A stretch of 12,080 nt of DNA, taken from an uncultured Peptococcaceae bacterium (GTDB taxonomy: Bacteria > Bacillota > Dehalobacteriia > UBA7702). Below, one piece after another: positions 6,963-12,080 of the stretch. Every line of letters starts with the position of its first letter. The stretch's first letter is position 1. The translations under genes and the position numbers were made by a program. The DNA is taken from positions 1 to 12,080 of the forward strand of contig CALFRX010000257.1 in the NCBI GenBank assembly GCA_937919295.1. The letters are read 5' to 3'. A model generated the notes under the pieces. That model saw nothing but the letters and a program-made list of their open reading frames with translations. It did no database searches and had not been told where the DNA came from.

Positions 6963-7924
6963 ACTTCCTCCCTCGACAGCGTATCGATCATGTAACAAAA
7001 AAGATTTTTCCCTGCCACCATGTTGATTTCCGTATCAGAAAAATCGCGCTCACGCATACGCCGGTAAAGCTGGGGCAAGCTCTTTTGATTTACCAAATCG
7101 GAGGGCATATCGGCGCCGTCGAAATCACTGCCCAAAGCAACCCGGTCGATGCCCATATAATCGGAAGCGTAAAGAATATGATCGATGATGGTATCCAGGG
7201 AGGCTTCGGCGGGATTTGTCGCTAAAAACTTATCCACAAAGGTGATGCCCATGATGCCTTTGGCCATCCTGAGCTCCTTCATCTGATTCTCTTTCAGATT
7301 GCGCCGGTGGGGATTCAGCTCATAACAGCAGGTATGGCTCACGATAGGCCCGTAGGATAGGACGTTCAGCGCGTCGTAGAAACTGTTTTCGTTCATATGG
7401 GCGAGATCCACGGCCACCGGCAGCCGGTTCATGTTGCGCAGCAGCCGCTCGCCGAGGGGTTTCAACCCCGTATCGGTATCGGCGCCGCCGGCGAAGCAGT
7501 TATCATGATTCCAGGTGATGCCGAAGGAACGAAAGCCTTTTTCATAATAGTCGAAGACGAGATCTTCGTCAACGCCGAGGGCGGCGCAGTTCTCCATGGC
7601 CAAAACCACCCCGATGTTATCGGGGTTTAAGCGGCGGAAGCTCTCGCCGTTTTGCAGCATCACCCAAACATCGTAAAATTCCTCTGTCAGCATGGTACGG
7701 TAACGGTAATAATATTTGTCAAGGATCTCTTTGGCAACAAGAGGATCGTTTTCTTCCTCCACATAGATGGCCATGAATTCCAGATCCATCTCCCGTTCCA
7801 TGGTTTCAAGGTCGATATGGATGTTTTCACCCTTTGCCTGAGCCACAAGGGTATCGCAGTGTCCATCGGCTCTTAAAGGAAATGAGCCTGAAAAAGACAG
7901 GCTCATATCATCGAAAATGCTCAT
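6959..7924 (-). CDS. Membrane-dipeptidase-like peptidase (family M19)
   Basis: The 321-residue product is a family M19 (renal dipeptidase type) zinc amidohydrolase; relatives cleave dipeptides, including D-configured C-terminal residues. Candidate zinc ligands are in the expected order: H22 and D24 in ADGHCDTL, E111 in LAMENC, H176 in VDLAHMNE, H197 in VSHTCCY, and D267 in LGSDFDGAD. No signal peptide is apparent, so the enzyme is probably cytoplasmic. I start it at 7924, where CGGAGA lies 7 bases upstream; in-frame starts at 7939 and 7963 lack an SD. It is the first gene of a unit with the PHP gene (4-base overlap) and cobS. The region before it contains a short ORF, an SD/anti-SD complement and hairpins (listed separately) that may control its expression. 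Confidence 0.9.
   Translation of the reverse strand: MSIFDDMSLSFSGSFPLRADGHCDTLVAQAKGENIHIDLETMEREMDLEFMAIYVEEENDPLVAKEILDKYYYRYRTMLTEEFYDVWVMLQNGESFRRLNPDNIGVVLAMENCAALGVDEDLVFDYYEKGFRSFGITWNHDNCFAGGADTDTGLKPLGERLLRNMNRLPVAVDLAHMNENSFYDALNVLSYGPIVSHTCCYELNPHRRNLKENQMKELRMAKGIMGITFVDKFLATNPAEASLDTIIDHILYASDYMGIDRVALGSDFDGADMPSDLVNQKSLPQLYRRMRERDFSDTEINMVAGKNLFCYMIDTLSREEV
7882..7906 (-). other. Perfect hairpin just inside the dipeptidase gene
   Basis: ATGAGCCTG and CAGGCTCAT form a perfect 9-bp inverted repeat around a 7-base T-rich loop, starting 18 bases after the dipeptidase start codon. Only a weak U-rich stretch follows, so a terminator function is doubtful. The short leader ORF ends two bases before it. 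Confidence 0.6.
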
Positions 7925-7985
7925 ATGAATTCTCCGCATAAGAAAGGAGGACAAGGCAATCAAATTGTTTTTCAGCGGTGACCAT
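7908..7985 (-). CDS. Possible 25-residue leader peptide upstream of the dipeptidase gene
   Basis: An ATG at 7985 follows an excellent Shine-Dalgarno (AAAGGAGG, 8 bases away), better than that of the dipeptidase itself. The frame runs 25 codons, beginning MVTAEKQF, with a central DCLVLLSY, and ends at a TGA 16 bases inside the dipeptidase gene, in a different frame. The middle of this ORF contains UCCUCCUUU, the exact complement of its own SD. It may be a leader peptide that couples translation to the dipeptidase start, or the SD may be a relic of an earlier gene start. The peptide resembles nothing I recognise. No promoter could be placed confidently in the 98 bases before it. Confidence 0.4.
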   Translation of the reverse strand: MVTAEKQFDCLVLLSYAENSYEHFR

Positions 7986-8041
7986 TTACTGTTCCTCCTT
8001 TTAACCTTTCAAATAGGTTTTGTTTATTACTTTCTTTATGA

Positions 8042-8066
8042 TTGGCGAAAATCCTCTTTCCGCCAA
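8042..8066 (-). other. Intergenic hairpin downstream of ymdB
   Basis: TTGGCGGAAA-GAGGA-TTTTCGCCAA forms a 10-bp stem (one G-U pair) with a GAGGA loop, starting 17 bases after the ymdB stop. No T tract follows on either strand, so it is not a standard terminator. It may be an RNA stability or processing element between ymdB and the dipeptidase unit. The rest of the gap (7986-8041) holds the strong SD and nothing else recognised. Confidence 0.6.
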
Positions 8067-8083
8067 CCAATACGGTCCCTTTG

Positions 8084-8872
8084 TTAATAGGCGCTGTAAA
8101 CCCGGTGAATCCGGTGAATCGATTGTGCCTTGTGATCTGTACCAATTTCAATGACGACGCCGTTGATCTGGCGTTCACCGGCAGCCGGCTTCATCGGTTT
8201 CCGTTTCAGTTGGGTAAAAATCGAGATAGAGGCTTCTTTATCCATGCCGAGACAGGAATCGTAGGCCCCGGTCATACCGGCATCTGTAATATAGGCCGTA
8301 CCGTGAGAGAGAATCTTCTCATCGGCCGTTTGGATATGGGTATGGGTGCCGCAAACGGCACTGACACGGCCATCGAAATAATGGCCGAAACAGACTTTTT
8401 CCGAGGTGGCGTCGGCGTGAAAATCCACAAAGACAATCTGATCTTTCAGGGAAATATCAGATAGCAGATTGTCTAAGGCTTTAAAGGGACATTCCGGGGC
8501 TAAATTGCTGTAAGCACGGCCCAGCAGGTTGATGACGGTCAGCTGCTCCCCGTTTTTCAAGGAAAAGCTGCGATAGCCCCTCCCCGGCGCCGGTACCGAT
8601 AGATTGAGGGGCCGCAGGATATTCTCTTTTTCATCAATGAAATCGAAAATCTTTTTATTATCAAAAGTGTGATTGCCCATGGTAAAAGCGTCGGCACCAG
8701 CGGCGGCGATCATTTCGTAGGCTTTCAAATCCATGCCGAAACCGCCGGAGGCGTTTTCCCCGTTGACGATGGTAAAATCGGTTTTGTATTCCTCTTCCAG
8801 CCGGGGCAGATTGTTTTCCAATACTTCCCGGCCGGGACGGCCAACGATATCACCAATAAAAAGAATTCTCAT
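8084..8872 (-). CDS. ymdB: YmdB-type metallophosphoesterase (cyclic nucleotide phosphodiesterase family)
   Basis: The 262-residue product belongs to the TIGR00282/YmdB metallophosphoesterases; B. subtilis YmdB hydrolyses cyclic nucleotides and influences the biofilm/motility choice. Ligand motifs appear in order: RILFIGDIVGRPGR at the N-terminus, VNGENASGGFGM, MGNHTFDN, the mid-protein FVDFHADATSEK, and CGTHTHIQTADE, followed by AYITDAGMTGAYDS. The length matches the family. I start it at 8872, where GAGGTG lies upstream; it begins 8 bases after the preceding gene. The C-terminus has a small 9-base tandem duplication giving IHRIHR. It lies two genes after rny; in Bacillus the two are adjacent, which suggests an RNA-turnover or signalling link. 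Confidence 0.92.
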   Translation of the reverse strand: MRILFIGDIVGRPGREVLENNLPRLEEEYKTDFTIVNGENASGGFGMDLKAYEMIAAAGADAFTMGNHTFDNKKIFDFIDEKENILRPLNLSVPAPGRGYRSFSLKNGEQLTVINLLGRAYSNLAPECPFKALDNLLSDISLKDQIVFVDFHADATSEKVCFGHYFDGRVSAVCGTHTHIQTADEKILSHGTAYITDAGMTGAYDSCLGMDKEASISIFTQLKRKPMKPAAGERQINGVVIEIGTDHKAQSIHRIHRVYSAY

Positions 8873-8880
8873 CCTACACC

Positions 8881-9414
8881 TCAATTACTGAATACTAAAA
8901 CTTTTCCGGATTCCCTGCAAATAACGATCTGATTGCCGATACTTTTTTCGTCAATGGTCATTTTCTTATCATTGAGGCGGTGCATTTCCCCCTCCTCGTA
9001 ATACCAGTTATAGTCGTCGGCAAAAGCCGCGTCGATTTTTTCCACCATAATATGATCGATGAACTCCAGGCGGAACAGTTCGATCAGGAAAGCAATTTCC
9101 GACCGGCTCACAGAGGTAATGTCGCGGCAGGCGTCGAGGACCATATAATCGCGGACAACATGGGTGATGATACCAAAGTCATAGCTTTTCGTTTTGGCAA
9201 GTTGGTGATATTTGCCCACGGCAGTTTTGATTTTTGCCGTTTTCTTTTCCAGCGCCGCTCCTTTTAACGCAGTAACGTCCTTTAACAGGAAAGAGAAATA
9301 CAGTTTTTCTTGATCTCTGTCGTATTTGATTTTTGCGACCTCGGGAAAACAGATCAGCACGGAAACGAAGAGATTGACGTAATCCATGATTTCTTCATTA
9401 TCGTTTATGCGCAT
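8881..9414 (-). CDS. Unrecognised 177-residue protein between rny and ymdB
   Basis: I do not recognise a family. The start at 9414 is supported by AAGGAGG upstream; longer frames to 9534 would run into the end of rny. The product has no signal peptide or clear membrane segment. It opens with a charged region and an amphipathic stretch (DYVNLFVSVLICFPEVAKIKYD), then a Lys-rich segment (LEKKTAKIKTAVGKYHQL), then VVRDYMVLDACRDITSVSRSEIAFL and EFIDHIMVEKIDAAFADDY in what looks like a mainly helical second half, and a C-terminal strand-like tail (QIVICRESGKVLVFS). It sits 76 bases after rny and 8 bases before ymdB, so it is almost certainly expressed with them. The context suggests, but does not show, a role near RNase Y or YmdB. 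Confidence 0.85.
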   Translation of the reverse strand: MRINDNEEIMDYVNLFVSVLICFPEVAKIKYDRDQEKLYFSFLLKDVTALKGAALEKKTAKIKTAVGKYHQLAKTKSYDFGIITHVVRDYMVLDACRDITSVSRSEIAFLIELFRLEFIDHIMVEKIDAAFADDYNWYYEEGEMHRLNDKKMTIDEKSIGNQIVICRESGKVLVFSN

Positions 9415-9460
9415 AGATCCTCCTTTTCGTCTCATTCCCGGATAAACCTGGATACAGACA

Positions 9461-9484
9461 GTACCGGCAAAGAATTGCCGGTAC
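9461..9484 (-). other. Perfect hairpin after rny
   Basis: GTACCGGCAA-TTCT-TTGCCGGTAC is a perfect 10-bp stem with a 4-base loop, beginning 6 bases after the rny stop. The following bases (TGTCTGTATCC) are not a U tract, so efficient intrinsic termination is unlikely. A 3' stabilising hairpin, partial terminator or RNA processing site is possible. Confidence 0.75.
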
Positions 9485-9490
9485 TTATTG

Positions 9491-11053
9491 TTATTTCGCG
9501 TAATCAACAGCGCGGGTTTCGCGAATGACCACAACTTTGATCTGACCGGGATATTCCATTTCTGAAGAGATCCGTTTGACGATGTCGTGGGCGAGGCCGG
9601 CGGACATCACGTCGTCGATCTTATCGGGTTTTACCATAATGCGAACTTCGCGGCCTGCCTGAATGGCAAAGCTCTTTTCGACACCCTGGAATGAGTTGGC
9701 GATTTCCTCCAACTGTTCCAGACGTTTGATATAAGTTTCCAGTGTTTCTCTTCTGGCGCCGGGGCGGGCAGCGGAAATTGCGTCTGCCGCCTGGACTAAA
9801 ACGGCTTCAACGGTAATGGGATCCACATCTCCGTGGTGGGCAGCGACGGCGTTGACGATCACTTTCGATTCGCCGTATCTCTTCGCCATGTCGGCGCCGA
9901 GAGAGGCGTGCTGTCCTTCCATTTCCCGGTCAATGGCCTTGCCGAGATCGTGAAGGAGCCCCGCGCGTTTCGCCATGGTGGCGTCGAGTCCCAGTTCCCC
10001 GGCCATAATGCCGGAAAGCTGCGCGACTTCCACCGAATGGTTCAAGACGTTCTGTCCGTAACTGGTGCGGTAACGTAAGCGCCCCAACATCTTGATCAGT
10101 TCCGGATGAAGACCGTGGACGCCCACGCTGAAGGTGGCCTGCTCCCCTTCTTCCTTGATGGTCTGATCAACTTCTTTTTGGGCTTTCTCCACCATTTCCT
10201 CAATGCGGGCGGGATGGATACGGCCATCCTGGATCAGTTTTTCCAGGGCGATGCGGGCAACTTCCCTGCGCACCGGATCAAAACCGGAGATGATAACGGC
10301 TTCCGGCGTATCATCAATGATCAGGTCGATGCCGGTCATTGTTTCCAAGGTGCGGATGTTTCGACCTTCCCGGCCAATGATGCGGCCTTTCATTTCATCG
10401 TTGGGCAGCACCACCACGGAAACCGTGGTTTCCGCCACATGATCTGCGGCGACCCGCTGTATCGCCTGGGAAACAACTTCTCTGGCGTATTTTTCGGCGT
10501 TTTCTTTGGCGTCGGTCTCGATTTCCTTGATCATCAAGGCGGCGTCGTATTTTACTTCCTGTTCCAAACCGGACAGCAACAGCTGTTTCGCTTCTTCGGC
10601 GCTGAGTCCGCTGATGCGTTCCAACTCTTCCTGTTTTGCGCTTTGGATTTTCTCTGCTTGTTCGATTTTATTGTCGAGATCACGTTCCTTTTTGTTGATT
10701 TTGTTTTCCTTGTGCTCGATATTCTCGATTTTTTTGTCTAAATTTTCTTCCTTTTGCAGGATTCTCCGTTCCATGCGGGAAATTTCGTTTCTTCTTTCCT
10801 TCGATTCTTTCTCGCTTTCGTTCTTCATCTTGAGAATCTCTTCTTTTGCTTCTACAAGAGCTTCTCTCTTCTTGGAATCCGCTTCTTTATAGGCGTTTTC
10901 CAGAATCTTTTTCGCTTCTTCTTCCGCGGATTTAAACTTTGCTTCCGCGCTTTTTTTACGGACAACGTAACCGATCAAAAAGGCGATGATGGCGGCGGCG
11001 ATAATTGCGCCGACAATAACCAATAATTTAAGCTCCAATGCTAACACCCCCAT
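9491..11053 (-). CDS. rny: Ribonuclease Y
   Basis: RNase Y is the membrane-anchored endoribonuclease that starts mRNA decay in many Bacillota. The 520-residue product has the full domain order: an N-terminal membrane helix (about 8-31, LKLLVIVGAIIAAAIIAFLI), a long charged coiled coil (about 35-190), a KH domain with GRIIGREGRNIRTLE (223-237), and an HD domain with GLLHDLGKAID (His368-Asp369) and VAAHHGDVD (about 403-410), followed by the conserved C-terminal segment ending near VVVIRETRAVDYAK. The ATG at 11053 has no SD because a terminator-like U tract occupies that position. The TTG at 11038, with GGGGGTG 6 bases before it, is a credible alternative start that would give MELKLLVIV. A promoter at 11266-11293 and a leader terminator control entry into the gene. 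An unrecognised gene and ymdB follow. Confidence 0.97.
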   Translation of the reverse strand: MGVLALELKLLVIVGAIIAAAIIAFLIGYVVRKKSAEAKFKSAEEEAKKILENAYKEADSKKREALVEAKEEILKMKNESEKESKERRNEISRMERRILQKEENLDKKIENIEHKENKINKKERDLDNKIEQAEKIQSAKQEELERISGLSAEEAKQLLLSGLEQEVKYDAALMIKEIETDAKENAEKYAREVVSQAIQRVAADHVAETTVSVVVLPNDEMKGRIIGREGRNIRTLETMTGIDLIIDDTPEAVIISGFDPVRREVARIALEKLIQDGRIHPARIEEMVEKAQKEVDQTIKEEGEQATFSVGVHGLHPELIKMLGRLRYRTSYGQNVLNHSVEVAQLSGIMAGELGLDATMAKRAGLLHDLGKAIDREMEGQHASLGADMAKRYGESKVIVNAVAAHHGDVDPITVEAVLVQAADAISAARPGARRETLETYIKRLEQLEEIANSFQGVEKSFAIQAGREVRIMVKPDKIDDVMSAGLAHDIVKRISSEMEYPGQIKVVVIRETRAVDYAK

Positions 11054-11060
11054 ATAAAAT

Positions 11061-11086
11061 AAAAAAAACCAAGATAAACTTGGTTT
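11061..11086 (-). terminator. Terminator-like hairpin directly before rny
   Basis: AAACCAAG-TTTAT-CTTGGTTT forms a perfect 8-bp stem with a 5-base loop, followed by TTTTT then ATTTTAT, reaching almost to the ATG at 11053. It could end recA-recX transcripts. Because only 7 bases separate the T run from the rny start, no promoter fits between, so any rny transcript from upstream must pass through it. That makes it an attenuator for rny as well. Confidence 0.8.
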
Positions 11087-11129
11087 AAGCCAATTTCTCC
11101 ATCGGATATCGTATAGGAAAAAGAAGCAA
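11085..11129 (-). CDS. Possible 14-codon leader ORF before rny
   Basis: A GGAGGGGAG element precedes a TTG codon by a suitable distance. The frame reads MLLFPIRYPMEKLA if the TTG initiates and ends in TAA exactly where the terminator hairpin begins. A ribosome finishing here would cover the 5' arm of that hairpin. The TTG start and short length make this tentative. Confidence 0.3.
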   Translation of the reverse strand: MLLFPIRYPMEKLA

Positions 11130-11265
11130 ACTACTCCCCTCCATTGGTATTATCTGTATTTTATTCTTTAAAGATATCTTAAAAAATATAAATCAATTAT
11201 AAAATACGCGATATATCACGAAAGCCGAAAATCAGCTAAGAAACTTCGTTTCATCTGATATATAG

Positions 11266-11293
11266 TTTATAATAATAGGCCCGTACTTGTCAA
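11266..11293 (-). promoter_or_regulatory. Probable rny promoter
   Basis: TTGACA (11288-11293, 6/6) begins 14 bases after the recX stop codon. A TATAAA -10 (5/6) follows after 16 bases, or TAAACT after 18. Transcription would start near 11258, giving a leader of about 205 bases. A perfect TATAAT at 11196-11201, lacking a good -35, is a second candidate. The 254-base gap to rny otherwise holds AT-rich sequence, small palindromes and the leader ORF/terminator described separately. Confidence 0.65.
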
Positions 11294-11307
11294 GGAGATA
11301 TTTTCAG

Positions 11308-11790
11308 TCAATCTGTTTCTTTTTCAGGGAATGAGGAAAACAAAGACATCTGTTCCATGATATTTCCCGGGGAGAATCCCCGGCGATAGAGACGCTGATA
11401 AAACCGGTCCCTATTTTCGTCAAGGGACACGCCGGGACGGCACCACTGTGTTAGCAATCTTGCGATGATTTCCTGTTCTTCTTCATCAGTATAAAGGGTT
11501 TCGATCTCCTCATCACAGGAAATCCCCGCCTCCCGTAATGCCCTCTGCACAAAATTGCGGCCTTTGGGATTGTTCCGTTTCCCCTTGGCGATAACATATT
11601 CTTTATAGCTTTCGTCGTTGAGATAGCCCCAGCCAAGGAGGGTGGAGACGGTTTCTTCGACAGTGGTTTCGTCATACCCCCGCTTTTTTAAAGCGAGGGT
11701 CATTTCCTTGACGCTTTTCGGTTTATAATTTAACAGCCAAACGCTGTAATTGACGGGATTGGGAAGTTTTTTCCCCGGTTTCCGGTTCAT
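11308..11790 (-). CDS. recX: Regulatory protein RecX
   Basis: RecX binds RecA filaments and limits their growth and ATPase activity. The 160-residue product shows the three-helix repeat character of the family: KSVKEMTLALKKRGYDETTVEETVSTLLGWGYLNDESYKEYVI near the N-terminus (the GYLND motif is typical), then NPKGRNFVQRALREAGIS, and a last repeat ending RFYQRLYRRGFSPGNIMEQM. The start at 11790 has AAGGA upstream and lies 2 bases after the recA stop, so the two are one transcription unit with coupled translation likely. No terminator follows immediately; the next hairpin is the one in front of rny. Confidence 0.92.
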   Translation of the reverse strand: MNRKPGKKLPNPVNYSVWLLNYKPKSVKEMTLALKKRGYDETTVEETVSTLLGWGYLNDESYKEYVIAKGKRNNPKGRNFVQRALREAGISCDEEIETLYTDEEEQEIIARLLTQWCRPGVSLDENRDRFYQRLYRRGFSPGNIMEQMSLFSSFPEKETD

Positions 11791-11792
11791 GC

Positions 11793-12080
11793 TTATTCCT
11801 TTGCCTCGCTGCTGTCTTCACCAAAGCTCGAAACATCTTTGTTTTTCATGGCCCCCGTTACTTTTCCTTCGATTTCCTGGGCCATATCGGGATGCTCTTG
11901 CAGATATGTTTTGACGTTTTCACGTCCCTGGCCGATGCGTTCCTCCTCGTAGGAAAACCAGGAACCACTTTTTTTAATGATATCAAGGTTCACGGCAATA
12001 TCGAGCAGGCTGCCGACTTTGGAAACTCCCTCACCGTAAATGATATTTCGAATACCGCCTATGGATTGATTTCCGCAAGG
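11793..12080 (-). CDS. recA: Recombinase RecA, C-terminal part (runs off right edge; last 36 bases atypical)
   Basis: RecA forms filaments on single-stranded DNA for recombination and SOS induction. Only the 3' end is present. From 12044 downward the translation is ordinary RecA: IIYGEGVSKVGSLLDIAV, then KKSGSWFSYEEERIGQGREN, then a C-terminal domain ending EDSSEAKE. Upstream of IIYGEG, where nearly all RecA proteins have APPFxxAEFD, the same open frame instead reads PCGNQSIGGIRN with no resemblance to RecA. The frame stays open to the edge. Either an insertion ends here, the gene is disrupted, or the edge of the assembly is faulty. recX follows after 2 bases. Confidence 0.88.
   Translation of the reverse strand, partial: PCGNQSIGGIRNIIYGEGVSKVGSLLDIAVNLDIIKKSGSWFSYEEERIGQGRENVKTYLQEHPDMAQEIEGKVTGAMKNKDVSSFGEDSSEAKE

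Noticed and set aside
7972..8178. 68-codon minus-strand frame overlapping the end of ymdB
   Set aside because: Overlaps the ymdB tail out of frame and has no SD; its FTGFTGFTA segment is just the 9-base duplication read in another frame.
10106..10741. Plus-strand open frame of 211 codons opposite rny
   Set aside because: Its Phe/Leu-rich sequence is the complement of the Glu/Lys-rich coiled coil of RNase Y; no SD and no family resemblance.
11090..11150. yybP-ykoY (manganese) riboswitch, suggested by GGGGAGTAG in the rny leader
   Set aside because: The rest of the consensus is absent and the domain is too short. The motif reads better as an SD for a short ORF.
12045..12080. Intein C-terminus in recA
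   Set aside because: The residues before the RecA-like part (GGIRN, then Ile) lack the His-Asn plus Cys/Ser/Thr required at an intein C-terminal junction.

Overview
The window is a low-to-mid GC bacterial chromosome segment in which every supported gene lies on the minus strand, so transcription runs from the right edge to the left edge. Strong Shine-Dalgarno sequences, consensus sigma-A promoters, the order rimP-nusA-rnpM-ylxQ-infB and the order recA-recX-rny-ymdB point to Bacillota. A non-sporulating lineage such as Negativicutes is plausible: no spoVS follows ymdB, and cobS sits among housekeeping genes. That placement is inference and was not tested by any search.

In transcription order (right to left) there are five blocks. 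(1) The 3' part of recA, then recX. (2) rny (RNase Y), an unrecognised 177-aa gene, and a ymdB-type phosphodiesterase. rny is preceded by its own promoter, a possible short leader ORF and a terminator hairpin. (3) An M19 dipeptidase, a PHP-domain phosphoesterase and cobS (last step of cobalamin synthesis), preceded by a structured leader with a small ORF. (4) guaB (IMP dehydrogenase) and a NUDIX-fold protein with an eroded Nudix box, closed by an intrinsic terminator. (5) A consensus promoter, a leader terminator hairpin, then rimP, nusA, rnpM, ylxQ and the 5' third of infB, which runs off the left edge.

The content is mostly core: DNA repair (RecA/RecX), mRNA decay (RNase Y, probably YmdB), ribosome maturation (RimP), transcription elongation (NusA), RNA-binding accessory proteins and translation initiation (IF-2), with nucleotide and cofactor metabolism between. 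The unusual material is mainly non-coding. Two operons of RNA-machinery genes have an intrinsic-terminator hairpin between promoter and first start codon, which suggests attenuation. The rny leader can be drawn with classical mutually exclusive 1:2 / 2:3 / 3:4 pairings around a 14-codon ORF. The dipeptidase leader has a strong SD complementary to a segment inside the short ORF it serves. The recA frame loses all resemblance to RecA in the last 36 bases of the window, which could be an insertion junction or an assembly edge. No rRNA, tRNA, CRISPR array or transposase gene is visible.
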